The notes: a model not told the origin generated them from the sequence alone. Positions 1 to 9,626 are shown, counted from the first letter of the stretch. The stretch: DNA of 64,000 nucleotides from Streptomyces mirabilis (GCF_039503195.1 NZ_JBCJKP010000001.1:5580001-5644000); one strand, 5' to 3'. Translations and numbers: made by a program.

Positions 1-541
1 TGCGGCTGTACGGGGTGAAGGCCCCGCCGGGCGCCCGGTAGTACATCGGCCGTACGCCCCCGGACGCCTCGGTGATCATGCGTTCGGCGTCGAGGATCTG
101 CTGCGACTGGTAGGCCTCGGACTTCTTGTCCATGGTGGTGTCGTGCGACACCGAGTGGTCGCACAGCCGGTGCCCGGCGGCGACCACCTTCTTCACGAGG
201 TCCGGGTGGGCCTGCGCCTGCGTCCCCACCATGCAGAACGTGGCCTTCACCCCGTACTCCCGCAGCACGTCGAGCACTTGAGGGGTCCACACGGGGTCGG
301 GGCCGTCGTCGATGGTGATGTTGACGCCGCGCGCCCCCTTGTCCGAGGCATGCGCGATGGTCACCGCGACCGCCTTGACGCCACTGCCCGGCGCGGCCGA
401 CGCGGTCGCCTTCGGCGACGAACCGCTCACGGCCTCGGCCTGCGCGGCCCACATCGAGGCACCGGCGGCGAGCAACGCCACCCCGATCGCCGCGCCGAGC
501 ACCTTGCCGTACCAGCCCTGCCCGCCGCTGTGCCGCGCCAT
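1..541 (-). CDS. Polysaccharide deacetylase (NodB domain), 3' end outside window
   Basis: The minus-strand frame opens with ATG at 541 and runs off the window edge, so only about 180 N-terminal residues are seen. Residues 1-40 look like a signal peptide or signal anchor: a short charged stretch followed by GAAIGVALLAAGASMWAAQA. The NodB deacetylase motifs follow: TIDDGPD (motif 1, with the catalytic Asp and a metal-binding Asp), HSVSHDT (motif 2, metal-binding histidines) and RAPGG (motif 3). Such enzymes remove acetyl groups from chitin oligomers, xylan or peptidoglycan sugars outside the cell. The substrate cannot be told from this part. The family is certain; the C-terminus is unknown. Confidence 0.9.
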   Translation of the reverse strand, partial: MARHSGGQGWYGKVLGAAIGVALLAAGASMWAAQAEAVSGSSPKATASAAPGSGVKAVAVTIAHASDKGARGVNITIDDGPDPVWTPQVLDVLREYGVKATFCMVGTQAQAHPDLVKKVVAAGHRLCDHSVSHDTTMDKKSEAYQSQQILDAERMITEASGGVRPMYYRAPGGAFTPYSR

Positions 542-625
542 GTCCGCCCCGCTTTCCCGCAGTTCCCCGCCGATTCCTTGGTCACTTCGCGACCATCTGA
601 CAGGACGAGGAACGGCGGCCACGGG

Positions 626-1043
626 ATGCGTCGGTTACCGATCAAGGACAATCCCGGGGTGGTTCCCGGACAACCGAGCGAGCAGCGGGCGAAACCGAAC
701 CGCCCGGCCGCGGCCAACCGCAGCAAGGCGACCGGCAAGGTCGTCGACACCCGGGACGGCGATGCCGCAGGCGGTGAGCTGAACGTCGAGTGGTCCGGCG
801 TCGACTCCAAAATCCCCGAAGGCGTTTTCCTGCCGAACGGCTACTACGACTGGACGCTGTCCGTCGCACCCGCGGACGGCGTGGGACAGCCGCTGGAGGT
901 ACGCGGCTCCGTCCGGCTGGCACACGGCAGCCCCGCGCGCCACGACCACGTGGGCCCCGGCGGTCTTCCGGACGGGACCGGGGACCTGCTCACACTGAGC
1001 TCCTCGGGGGCGTTCGCCTTTCAGCAGGGCACATGGGGCACGG
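626..1043 (+). pseudogene. Fragment of an FG-GAP/FlgD-like Ig protein gene
   Basis: The plus-strand frame from about 713 to 1043 encodes a FlgD-like Ig segment with GYYDWTLSVAPADGVGQPLE and then GDLLTLSSSGAFAFQQGT. The 1018-residue protein encoded at 12536-15592 has the matching stretch GAYTWTLTVTPADGQGAALT followed by GELVTLNGSGGLTYQYGT. The signal peptide, beta-propeller and FG-GAP repeats expected before and after this segment are missing. The frame continues without homology into the antisense of the next gene. I read it as a remnant of a paralogue lost by deletion. The left boundary is uncertain; an ATG at 626 is in frame but has no clear role. Confidence 0.65.
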
Positions 1044-1049
1044 CGGAGG

Positions 1050-1820
1050 CTACTTGTGCTTCCCGCTGCCCTTCCCGTTGCTCTTCTCGCCGCTTCCCTG
1101 GGCGTTTCCGGCCGCGTTGCCCGTGCCGCCGGAGTTGCCGGAGGCGCCGGCGCTCCCCGCCCTGCCGTTGTCGGCGGTCCTGCTCGGCGTGGCTGTCGCC
1201 CGCGCCAGCTGCTCGGAGCAGTACGCGGCGACCTTGTCCTTCCCGCCGGCGGCGGTGACGAGTCGCTGCCAGGCCCGCGCGTCGAGCGCCTTGCCGCGAT
1301 CCTTGACCTGCTCGTAGGCGCGGCAGTGGGCTTCGGTGTCCTGGGCGGTGGCCGGGCCGTCCGTCGGTCCGGGGACGCCGGAGGGCGCCGACGAGGCCTC
1401 ACCGCCCGGCTGGTCCGGGGCGACCGCCGACGGATGCGCCGTCCCCCGCCCGGCACCGTCACCGTCCTTGGACGAGCCGACGGAACCGATGGCAGCGACC
1501 GCGACTCCACTCAGCGTGAGGCCGGCGAACACCATGCCGAGCGTCATCTTCACAGGACGCCTGGCACGCCGCTCCGCAGGCAGCCGCCAGTCGTCCCGGC
1601 GCCGGGTACGCGCCCGGTGCGCGCCCGCGTCATGGGCGGTCCGGAAGGCGATCAGGGCCCGCTGCTCGGCCTCGGGGTCGAGATGACCTTCGAGCAGGAC
1701 GGCGCCCAGCTCCGTTTCCAGCGTGGCGGCGTCACGCACCTCCCACGGGTCGGACGCGGCGCCGCCAGGGTGCACACGCCGACGGCCCAGAACTCCGTCG
1801 CCGCCCTGCCGTTCACCCAT
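1050..1820 (-). CDS. Membrane protein linked to an ECF sigma factor
   Basis: This 256-residue protein has a charged N-terminal cytoplasmic part (1-90), one membrane segment near residues 92-112 (MTLGMVFAGLTLSGVAVAAI), and an extracellular part rich in Ser, Gly, Pro and Asn. A conserved-looking block sits at about residues 165-208 (CRAYEQVKDRG, WQRLVTAAGG, VAAYCSEQL). It lies 87 bp downstream of the sigma factor gene on the same strand, so the two are probably cotranscribed. Its topology fits an anti-sigma factor, but I do not see a ZAS-type HxxxCxxC motif. The role as sigma regulator is therefore only inferred from position. Confidence 0.7.
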   Translation of the reverse strand: MGERQGGDGVLGRRRVHPGGAASDPWEVRDAATLETELGAVLLEGHLDPEAEQRALIAFRTAHDAGAHRARTRRRDDWRLPAERRARRPVKMTLGMVFAGLTLSGVAVAAIGSVGSSKDGDGAGRGTAHPSAVAPDQPGGEASSAPSGVPGPTDGPATAQDTEAHCRAYEQVKDRGKALDARAWQRLVTAAGGKDKVAAYCSEQLARATATPSRTADNGRAGSAGASGNSGGTGNAAGNAQGSGEKSNGKGSGKHK

Positions 1821-1907
1821 GTCCGCTTCCGTTCCTGTTCGACCGGTTCGATACGTTCGGCGTTCCGGTCCTGATGCCTGTCAGTCGGTCACTGTTGCCG
1901 GCGTCGT

Positions 1908-2615
1908 TCATTTCGACTTCCCCAGCGTTGGGGAAGCCTCATTCGTCACACCCTTGTCCGATTCACCGGCGACGCCCAGCTGGCGGGCGAGGCGTTTCAG
2001 GCCGCGGTGGGCGGCAGTGCGCACCGCTCCCGGGCGCTTGCCGAGGACGCGTGCGGCGGCGGGAGCGTCCAGGCCGACGACGACCCGCAGGAGTACGGCC
2101 TCTGCCTGGTCCCGCGGCAGCCCGCGGACCAGTTCCAGCGCCCGCTGGGTGGACAGGGACTCCAGGGCCTCTTCATGGGTGCTGTGCCGGCTGGGCAGGT
2201 CCAGTACGTCCTGTTCGGTCCCTCCTGCCCGGGGCCGTACGCGCTGGCGGCGCAGATGGTCCAGCGCCCGGTGCCGGGCGATGGTCGAGGTCCAGCCGCG
2301 GAACCCGGCCCCGTCCCCCTTGAAACGGCCGAGGTCACGGGCGATCTCCAGCCAGGCGTCGGACGCCACGTCCTCCGCGTCGTCGCCGACCAGGCCGCGC
2401 AGATAGCCGAGCAGGCCCGGCTGCACCATCCGGTACGCGAATGCGAAGGCCGTCTCGTCGCCGTCCTGGGCCCGCGCGACCGCCGCGCCCAATTCCCCGT
2501 CGTACGCCTGTACACGCCGGGGTTGCCGTACCTGGCCCAAGACTGTCCTCGTTCGTACCGGGTTCATGGCGAGTGCATGCCGTCCGCCGTGCTCCGGTCG
2601 CATCGACGGCCCCAT
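1908..2615 (-). CDS. ECF-type RNA polymerase sigma factor
   Basis: The product is up to 235 residues. Sigma region 2 is visible at about residues 60-125 (LLGYLRGLVGDDAEDVASDA, then FRGWTSTIARHRALDHLRR). Region 4 lies at about 160-215 (LPRDQAEAVLLRVVVGLDAP, then AARVLGKRPGAVRTAAHRGL), the helix-turn-helix that reads the -35 element. Such factors redirect RNA polymerase in response to a signal. The start is uncertain: ATG at 2615 gives the longest product, while ATG at 2567 would remove 16 residues. The membrane protein gene directly downstream may encode its regulator. Confidence 0.9.
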   Translation of the reverse strand: MGPSMRPEHGGRHALAMNPVRTRTVLGQVRQPRRVQAYDGELGAAVARAQDGDETAFAFAYRMVQPGLLGYLRGLVGDDAEDVASDAWLEIARDLGRFKGDGAGFRGWTSTIARHRALDHLRRQRVRPRAGGTEQDVLDLPSRHSTHEEALESLSTQRALELVRGLPRDQAEAVLLRVVVGLDAPAAARVLGKRPGAVRTAAHRGLKRLARQLGVAGESDKGVTNEASPTLGKSK

Positions 2616-2665
2616 GGTGACCAGCGTCTGTCCTCACAGAAATGTCACAACGCCTGGGCGCCCCT

Positions 2666-3115
2666 TCACGTCGTCGCCGGCGCCGCACTCCCCGACGGAC
2701 CTTGCCGCGGTTGCCGATCCCGGGGTTCGGGTGCGCCCGCCGTCACGTCGCGGCACAGCAGCCGCAGTGAGCCGTCCCCGGCGAAGCAGCGGCGGGCCTC
2801 GTCGAGGGGATCCCACAGCCGTCCCTCGGCCGTGCGGATCCAGTGGTGGCCGTCCGCCTCCCACCACTCGGCGTCCGTTTGGCGGACGATCACCTCACCC
2901 GCATACGCCCCGAAGCCGCGCAGCACGCTCTCCACGGCGGCGTAGGGCGTGTCCTCCTGCCGCAGGTCGTCGATCATCCGGTCGACGGGCCACAGGCTCG
3001 ATGCCGAGTAGTCGAGGCGCAGCCGTGCCCCCTCCCGCATCGTCGCCACCGTGTCCGCCGCCCACCGCACGGGCCTGGCCGCCGCAGGGGGTCTCGTCTC
3101 CTGATCTGTCGTCAC
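2666..3115 (-). CDS. Hypothetical protein, about 149 residues
   Basis: I chose the GTG at 3115, where coding-like composition begins; the frame stays open to 3364 but upstream it overlaps the divergent gene. The product is soluble, with a core of RWAADTVATMREGARLRLDY, SLWPVDRMIDDLR, LRGFGAYAGEVIV and WWEADGHHWIRT. The many Trp and acidic residues resemble small immunity-like or DUF proteins of actinomycetes, but I do not recognise the family. It lies 51 bp downstream of nothing on its strand and is divergent from the YfbM-like gene at 3225. Confidence 0.6.
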   Translation of the reverse strand: MTTDQETRPPAAARPVRWAADTVATMREGARLRLDYSASSLWPVDRMIDDLRQEDTPYAAVESVLRGFGAYAGEVIVRQTDAEWWEADGHHWIRTAEGRLWDPLDEARRCFAGDGSLRLLCRDVTAGAPEPRDRQPRQGPSGSAAPATT

Positions 3116-3224
3116 ATACGAAGAGAGCGAGGTGGGCGGTCGATCCGTTACGCGGCCGCGGGGGATTCCCGGCAGCCGGCGCGGGCGGCGTAATGCTTCG
3201 GCGTCCCCGTGCGCTCCCTCTGGC

Positions 3225-3740
3225 ATGAGTACGTACCTCCGTCTGCGAGCGGTGCCGCCTCCCGCACTGCGCAACAGTACGACCTGGCTCGAACGACTCT
3301 TCGAGGACGACTCGGAGGCCGTCCGACGTCGGGTCGGCCGGCACCGTGAAGAGGAGCTGGACAACCGTTATCTGGACCAGGAACGCATCTACGCCGGCGC
3401 TCCCGCGCATCGTGCCGCAGACCGGCCCCAGACCGCCGAAGACCGGCCTCAGACCCAGGTGGTGCTCGGTGGTCGGCCGGTGTTCCGCGCCGACCGGCAC
3501 AAGTCGCCGTTCCTGGTGCTGACGGCGGCCCAGGCCCGCCGGGTGGCCAGGTTCCTGGCCATGGCCGACTTCGACGTGCTGTGGGATTTCGCCCGCGCCG
3601 AACTGCTGCCGCGCTACGGCGGCGCGACCGCGGAGCCCGAGACGTGGTACGCGTTCGCGGTGGCGCACCAGGAATTGAGAGCGTTCTACGCACGGACGGC
3701 CGAGTGCGGGGACGCGGTGGTGAAATGGCTGCCGACCTGA
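3225..3740 (+). CDS. YfbM-like (DUF1877) protein
   Basis: The ATG at 3225 gives 171 residues starting MSTYLRLRAVPPPAL, the typical opening of DUF1877/YfbM proteins. Further matches to the family are the middle block SPFLVLTAAQARRVARFLA and the C-terminal block LRAFYARTAECGDAVVKWL. No signal peptide or membrane segment is visible. The biochemical role of the family is not established. The frame is open upstream to 3132, but that part overlaps the divergent neighbour and has no family similarity. Confidence 0.75.
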   Translation: MSTYLRLRAVPPPALRNSTTWLERLFEDDSEAVRRRVGRHREEELDNRYLDQERIYAGAPAHRAADRPQTAEDRPQTQVVLGGRPVFRADRHKSPFLVLTAAQARRVARFLAMADFDVLWDFARAELLPRYGGATAEPETWYAFAVAHQELRAFYARTAECGDAVVKWLPT

Positions 3741-4640
3741 GGCGCGTGTAGGGGCGCGGGTCAGGAATCCTCGGCCGACAGAGGCGCCGCGTGTCCGCCT
3801 CGCCGAGGGCGAACAGCACGCTTGCTCCCCGTCGGCCGTTCTCCCGCAGGCGGGCCCCAGGCAAGCCGTCGTCATGATTGCTCACCTCTCGTCCGGCTCG
3901 TTCCCCGCGGTCGAGCAGGTACGGACGGCGAGGCCGAGGTGTAACACTTCCGGCCGAGTGCGCTCTTTCCATGCGGACGACCGTGTCGGTCGGCCGGGAC
4001 AGGGGGCACGACTCGTGCGGCGGATGGACGAAAGCGGCGGGGCGTACGGCGAGGATCCGTACGGCGATGCCGGGCACGCGTATGCCTACGGCCACGAGTA
4101 CGGCGCCGGCGTCGGCACGGGTCACGATGTCCTGGAACTCGGTGGAACTCGCGCAGGGGACACACTCGGAGTACAGCACCCATGCGACGGGGACGCTGGT
4201 GATCCCCGCCGACGGCTACGTCGCCCTGCTGCTCAGCACGATGCCGGGCGGACCCGGCAGCAGTTCTCCGTTCGTCCCGCAGTCGGACTCCACGCACCCG
4301 ACCACGCCCCGGGCGACCGCGCCCGACGCCTCGCCCGGCACGGGCCACTCCGCAGGGACCGCGAGTCCCACCGCAGGGCAGCGGAACTCCGGCCCCGCGG
4401 TGCAGAAGACCCCCGGTCCCACCGACCGGTCGGCCGTCTCCACCGCGCCTGCGGCCACGTCCCGGCCCACCGCAGCGCCCACCAGGATCACGTCCCGGGC
4501 CTCGACCGCCGCTCCGCCCCCATCTCCACCCGCAAGGGTCGTGCGGGCGGCCTTCCACAGCCCTCACCCCACCCCGGTCTCCGGCAGCCCGGACCGTCCA
4601 AGACACCGCAGTCGTACTGAGAGGACAGTGATCAGAGCCC
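3741..4640. other. Region without a confident gene
   Basis: No recognisable protein is encoded in these 900 bases. A plus-strand frame from about 4000 to 4638 keeps strong G/C third positions and would encode a Pro/Thr/Ser/Ala-rich sequence with one non-repetitive block (VTMSWNSVELAQ, TLVIPADGYVALLLSTMPGG). It runs into the start of the penicillin-binding protein gene. A minus-strand frame (4216-4491) shares the same third positions and could look coding for the same reason. Neither has a good start site. A decayed gene for a secreted or linker-rich protein is possible. Confidence 0.4.
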
Positions 4641-6956
4641 ATGAGCGGACACAGGCGCCGACCGCCGCAGCGCTCCGTCGGCGGCACGCGTGCCGGAGGT
4701 GACCGCGCCACGGGCCACCGGGCCGCACATCGTGACCAGGCCCCCCGACAGGACATGCCACGCCGTGCCCGCAGCAGGGCGCCACAGAAGAAACGCCGGA
4801 TCGACTACCCGCGCCGAGGCACGACGGGCCCGCGCCGCTGGCTGCCGTCGGTGCGCCAACTGCTCTCGCTCTTCCTGCTCTTCTTCGGCGCCACGGCAGC
4901 GGCCGTCGGCTATGCCTACGCCACGGTCACCATCCCCGACCCCAATCCCACGACACTGCTGCAGAACAACGTCTACTACTGGTCGGACGGCACGGTCCTG
5001 GCGACCGACGGCAGCGTCAACCGGCAGAACGTGTCGCTCTCACAGGTACCCGCCGACGTGCGGTGGGACTTCATCGCCGCGGAGAACGCCTCCTTCTACA
5101 CCGACCCGGGCATCGACCCGCGGGGAATCCTCCGCGCCGTCGTCCACATGGCCGCCGGCGGCTCCGTCCAGTCCGGCTCGACGATCACCCAGCAGTTCGT
5201 CAAGAACACCTACCTGGACCAGTCGCAGACGGTCTCACGCAAGTTCAAGGAACTGCTGATCTCCACCAAGATCGGTGCCGGGATGACCAAGGAGCGGATC
5301 CTCCAGGGGTATCTGAACACCTGCTTCTTCGGTCGTCAGGCCAACGGCATCCAGGCCGCGGCGCGCATGTACTACGGCCTCCCGGTGGAGAGGCTCGACG
5401 CGAGCCAGGGAGCCTTCCTCGCCGCGGCGGTCAACGAGCCGAGTCTCTTCCAGTACGCGGATTCCGATCCCGCGGCCAGGGCAAAGGCGGAAGCACGCTG
5501 GTCCTGGGTGCTCGACCGGATGGTGAAGACCGGCAGGCTGACACCCGGCCGGCGGGCACGGTACGCGGCCGCCGGTTTCCCCACCCCCAGGAAGTGGACC
5601 CGCGGTTCAGGGCTCACGGGCGAGACCGGCTACCTGGTCCAACTCGCCAGGTCCTATGCCGAGACACACGACCCGACCATCACCGACAGCGGCCTGAGCA
5701 GGGGCGGCTACCAGATCCACACCACCTTCGACAGGAAGAGGACGGCGGAACTGACGAGGGCTGTCGCCGCGGTGCGGGGGCAACGCCTCGACCCCGCCCA
5801 CCGGCCGGTCGACCGGGACGTCCAGGTCGGAGCCGCCTCGGTGGAACCCACGACCGGCAGGATCCTCGCCGTCTACGGCGGACCCGGCTTCGACCACGCC
5901 CACTACTCGGACAACGCCGACACCTCCGGCGTCCCGGTGGGATCGACCTTCAAGCCCATCGTCCTCGCCGCCGCACTCCAGCACGGAGCGGTACTGCGAC
6001 CCGGCACGTCACCCGAGCCGATCACCCCGGCCGGCAAGTTCAACGGTGACGACGGCATCAAGATCAAGGACCAGCAGGGCAACGACGTCGTCGATCCCAA
6101 GGACCCCACCGGGCTCCTCCACCAGCACAACGACACCCCCCAGCGCTGGGGCTACATCTCTCTGCGCAAGGCCATGGAGCAGTCGGTCAACACGCCGTAC
6201 GTGCAACTGGGAGAGGACGTCGGCTACGGGAACGTGGCGAGGACGGCACAGTCCCTCGGCCTGCGCCCGAGCAGCCTCGCCGCCCCCAGCGCCGGCTTCT
6301 ACATCGGCACCTCCACACCGAGCGCCATTCGCATGGCAGGCGTGTACGCGACTTTTGCCGCCGACGGGATGCAGGCCACCCCGTACTCGGTCACGAAGGT
6401 CACCCACAACGGCTCGGTACTGGCCGGCTTCTCCGCCCCGGCCCCCGTGCGGGCCCTGCCGGCGGCGGTCGCCGGGAACGTGACCGACGTGCTCAGGGGC
6501 GTCATCGCCCGGGGCACCGGCAGCAAGGCCCAGGCTCTCGGCAGGACCGCGGCGGGCAAGACCGGAACCACCGACGACTACCGTTCCGCCTGGTTCATCG
6601 GCTACACCCCGCAACTCGCCACCTCTGTCGTCCTCTTCAGAGAGGACTCGAACCACCCGCAGCTGCAGTCCCTGGTTGGCGTCGGTGGCCTCCAGAAGGT
6701 GTTCGGCGGCGACATCCCCACCGAGATCTGGATCCAGTACATGCGCGACGCCCTCGCCGGCCTGCCCGACGCACCCTTCCCCGCGCCCGCACCCCTCGGC
6801 CGCGGCGCCGACGAGCCCGGTGCTCCCACGCCCTCCCCGTCCGCGGCCCCCGCCAAGCGGGGCGGCAAGAGCGGCAAGAAGACCACCGCCACTGCCGCCC
6901 CCACACCGGGCGCTCCGACAGCACCCCCCAAGTGCCGCCATCACAAGTGCCGTTGA
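4641..6956 (+). CDS. Class A penicillin-binding protein (transglycosylase/transpeptidase)
   Basis: The 771-residue product polymerises lipid II glycan strands and cross-links peptides outside the membrane. A basic N-terminal tail precedes one membrane anchor at about residues 72-95 (LLSLFLLFFGATAAAVGYAY). The glycosyltransferase 51 domain follows, with ENASFYTDPGID near residue 147, then GSTITQQFVKNTY and LNTCFFGRQANGIQAAA. The transpeptidase motifs are STFK (near 434), SVN (near 514) and KTGT (near 639). A Pro/Ala/Lys-rich tail ends in a His/Cys-containing basic stretch. The first start at 4641 is used; ATG at 4755 would still keep the anchor. No cell-wall genes adjoin except the amidase downstream. 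Confidence 0.93.
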   Translation: MSGHRRRPPQRSVGGTRAGGDRATGHRAAHRDQAPRQDMPRRARSRAPQKKRRIDYPRRGTTGPRRWLPSVRQLLSLFLLFFGATAAAVGYAYATVTIPDPNPTTLLQNNVYYWSDGTVLATDGSVNRQNVSLSQVPADVRWDFIAAENASFYTDPGIDPRGILRAVVHMAAGGSVQSGSTITQQFVKNTYLDQSQTVSRKFKELLISTKIGAGMTKERILQGYLNTCFFGRQANGIQAAARMYYGLPVERLDASQGAFLAAAVNEPSLFQYADSDPAARAKAEARWSWVLDRMVKTGRLTPGRRARYAAAGFPTPRKWTRGSGLTGETGYLVQLARSYAETHDPTITDSGLSRGGYQIHTTFDRKRTAELTRAVAAVRGQRLDPAHRPVDRDVQVGAASVEPTTGRILAVYGGPGFDHAHYSDNADTSGVPVGSTFKPIVLAAALQHGAVLRPGTSPEPITPAGKFNGDDGIKIKDQQGNDVVDPKDPTGLLHQHNDTPQRWGYISLRKAMEQSVNTPYVQLGEDVGYGNVARTAQSLGLRPSSLAAPSAGFYIGTSTPSAIRMAGVYATFAADGMQATPYSVTKVTHNGSVLAGFSAPAPVRALPAAVAGNVTDVLRGVIARGTGSKAQALGRTAAGKTGTTDDYRSAWFIGYTPQLATSVVLFREDSNHPQLQSLVGVGGLQKVFGGDIPTEIWIQYMRDALAGLPDAPFPAPAPLGRGADEPGAPTPSPSAAPAKRGGKSGKKTTATAAPTPGAPTAPPKCRHHKCR

Positions 6957-7245
6957 CCGCGCCGGCGTCGGCCACGGCGGGAGGCATCAGCCGATCACCC
7001 GCCTCACTCGGACGGACCTCGACGGCCCGCACCACCCGTGGCACGCATGACACATCGCCATCGGAGTGATCTGCGTCACTGACGCCCCTCGCCCCGTGAT
7101 GTTCGTCGGACGCGATGCGCTGTAGAGGGCGGCCACCTGTGTGCCAGGTGTGCCTCATGTGACCTTTTTCTGTGGCCTTTCCGGGCCTTCTAGGGGTGGA
7201 TACGTGGTGGGTCGTCGTACGTCGCATGTGTACAGATCGCTGAGC

Positions 7246-9564
7246 ATGAAACGACGGGCGTGGCTGACGCTCGGTGCGGTGGTCCTCGGAGGCGGGGGCG
7301 TGGTGACCTACGCCGTCGCCAGCCCGTCCTCGGATCCCGGCGCGGCCGGCCGGGCCAAGCGGCCGGCGAAGGTGTACGACCTCGCACTGAAAGGCGGCAC
7401 AGGCGACAAGCGGGAGCTGCCGCGCACGGACACCCAGCCGTTCTCGATGCTCGGCGTCTCCTGGACGGGGGCGGCCAAGCGGCTCGACGGCGCGGCACAG
7501 GTACGCACCCGCAGCCTCAAGACCGGCCAGTGGAGCGCCTGGCAGGACCTCGAACTGAACGCCGACCCGCTGGAGAACCCCGGCGTCGGGGTGCGCGGAG
7601 CATCCGAGCCGTTGTGGGTCGGCCCGTCCGACGGCATGCAGGTGCAGGTCATCCGCAAGAACGGCAGCAGCAGCTCCGCTCTGCCCAAGGACCTCGAGGT
7701 CAACCTGGTCGACCCGGGGGTGCTGACCGACGCCGAGACCAAGACCGGCGGTAGCGCGGCCGAGCCTGCCGCGTTCGTCGCGGATGAGACTCCCGGCGCC
7801 ACGGCATCCGCGCCCACCGACTCCGCCACGCCCAGCGACGGCACCACCGCCGCGCCGACGGACGGCCAGACCGCCACATCCCCGGCCGCGACGGACACCA
7901 CGCCGGCGGCCACCGACTCCGTCCCGCCCTCCGCGTCGGCGTCCCCCACGGACTCCGCCTCGCCCTCCGACTCGGCGTCCCCCACGGACTCCGTGTCGCC
8001 GTCGCCGAGCACGTCCTCCAGCGCGCCGCCCTCGGCACCGCCGTCCACCGTGCCCGAACCGCCGATCGTCTCGCGCGCCGACTGGGGTGCCGACGAGTCG
8101 ATCAGCCCCGAGGCGCCGGAGTACAACGCGGACGTGAAGGCGGTCTTCGTCCACCACACCGACGGGGCCAACGACTACACCTGCGCCGACTCGCCGTCGA
8201 TCATCCGGAGCATCTACGCCTACCACGTCCAGGTCAGCGGCTGGAAGGACATCGGCTACAACTTCCTCGTCGACAAATGCGGCACCATCTTCGAGGGCCG
8301 CAAGGGCGGCGTGGACCTTCCGGTGTTCGGCGCACACACCTACGGCTGGAACCGGGAGTCCGCGGGCGTCGCGGTGCTCGGTGACTACACCACCACCAGC
8401 GCCACCAACGCCACGCTGGCGTCAGTCGCCCGCCTGGCGGCCTGGAAGCTCGGCCAGTACGGCGCCGATCCCGCCGGAACCACCCAGCTGACCGCGGGCG
8501 CGGACCAGCACAACTACTTCAACACCAACTTCACCGCGGGCAGCAAGTACACCTTCCAGCGGATCTCCGGCCACCGGGACGGCTACAACACACAGTGCCC
8601 CGGCGGCCTGCTCTACGACCAACTGCCGACCATCCGCACCTGGGCATCCGGCCCGGTGCAGGGCCTGAAGGTCGGCTCGGTCGACGGCGCGGCCCTTTCG
8701 GGCTCGACGTACTACACCAAGGGCGGCATCACCGTCCGCTGGACGGCCACCACCCCGGCGTCGTTGATCTCCAAGTTCGAGCTGCTGGTCGACGGCAAGA
8801 GCGTCGCCACCACCTCCGGCACCGCCACGTCCGCCGGCGTCACCCTGGCCCTGGGCAGCCACACTGTCGCCGTGCGGGCCGTGCACCAGTCCGGCAGGAC
8901 CGCGACCAGTGCCGCGCTGACCGTCGTCGCGGAGACGACCGCACCGACCTTCACCACCAACCCGAATCTTTCCCTGCGCTCCGGCACCGTCAGCACCAGC
9001 GCCATCCCGGTCACTCTCGGCTGGAAGGCCACCGACGACAAGGCCCTGCGCTACGTGAAGCTGCTGTCCCCCACCACCGCCACCTTCGGCCCGACCACCA
9101 CCACCTCCAACAGCACCGCCAAGTCCGGTGCCGCCACCATCTGGTCGATGCGGGCCTACGACTACGCCGGTAACTACCGCACGTCCTCGCCCTCGTACAC
9201 CCCGGTGATACTGCAGGAGACCGCCGCCACGAAGTCCGGCAGCTGGACCACCCGCTCCTCCACCAGCTACCTCGGCGGCCAGTCCTACTCCAGCGGTTCC
9301 AAGGGCGCCAGCCTCACCTGGACCTTCACCGGCCGTTCCGCCGCCTGGGTCGTCTCCCGCGCCGCCAGCTCCGGCCAGGCGTACGTCTATGTCGACGGCA
9401 CCAAGATCTCCACCGTCGACCTGAAGTCCTCCACCACCCTGTACCGGCAGGCGATCTGGACCAAGACCTGGTCCAGCAGCGCCAAGCACACCATCAAGAT
9501 CGTCGTGGTCGGCACCAGCGGCCGTCCCACCGTCACCACCGACAGCCTCGTCTACATCAAGTAG
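7246..9564 (+). CDS. Secreted N-acetylmuramoyl-L-alanine amidase (PGRP family)
   Basis: The ATG at 7246 gives 772 residues with a clear signal peptide (MKRRAWLTLGAVVLGGGGVV). An N-terminal beta-rich domain is followed by a long Ser/Thr/Pro/Ala/Asp linker (about 185-270). The PGRP/amidase_2 domain begins at SRADWGADESI. Zinc ligands appear as HH in VFVHHTDG (near 302), His in SGHRDGY (near 442) and Cys in CPGGLLY (near 450); the Tyr of WKDIGYNFLVD also fits. The C-terminal 300 residues are Ser/Thr-rich Ig-like domains. It would cleave the amide bond between muramic acid and the stem peptide. The frame is open upstream to 7141, but the signal peptide decides the start. Confidence 0.92.
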   Translation: MKRRAWLTLGAVVLGGGGVVTYAVASPSSDPGAAGRAKRPAKVYDLALKGGTGDKRELPRTDTQPFSMLGVSWTGAAKRLDGAAQVRTRSLKTGQWSAWQDLELNADPLENPGVGVRGASEPLWVGPSDGMQVQVIRKNGSSSSALPKDLEVNLVDPGVLTDAETKTGGSAAEPAAFVADETPGATASAPTDSATPSDGTTAAPTDGQTATSPAATDTTPAATDSVPPSASASPTDSASPSDSASPTDSVSPSPSTSSSAPPSAPPSTVPEPPIVSRADWGADESISPEAPEYNADVKAVFVHHTDGANDYTCADSPSIIRSIYAYHVQVSGWKDIGYNFLVDKCGTIFEGRKGGVDLPVFGAHTYGWNRESAGVAVLGDYTTTSATNATLASVARLAAWKLGQYGADPAGTTQLTAGADQHNYFNTNFTAGSKYTFQRISGHRDGYNTQCPGGLLYDQLPTIRTWASGPVQGLKVGSVDGAALSGSTYYTKGGITVRWTATTPASLISKFELLVDGKSVATTSGTATSAGVTLALGSHTVAVRAVHQSGRTATSAALTVVAETTAPTFTTNPNLSLRSGTVSTSAIPVTLGWKATDDKALRYVKLLSPTTATFGPTTTTSNSTAKSGAATIWSMRAYDYAGNYRTSSPSYTPVILQETAATKSGSWTTRSSTSYLGGQSYSSGSKGASLTWTFTGRSAAWVVSRAASSGQAYVYVDGTKISTVDLKSSTTLYRQAIWTKTWSSSAKHTIKIVVVGTSGRPTVTTDSLVYIK

Positions 9565-9626
9565 CCCAAGCCCGCGAAGGCGCAGCGCGCCACGCCGACC
9601 GGCGCATGCGGTCCCCCAGCACGAAA

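Noticed and set aside
4216..4491. Minus-strand 91-codon frame in the 3741-4640 gap
   Set aside because: Its third positions coincide with those of a plus-strand frame, there is no ribosome site, and no family is recognised.
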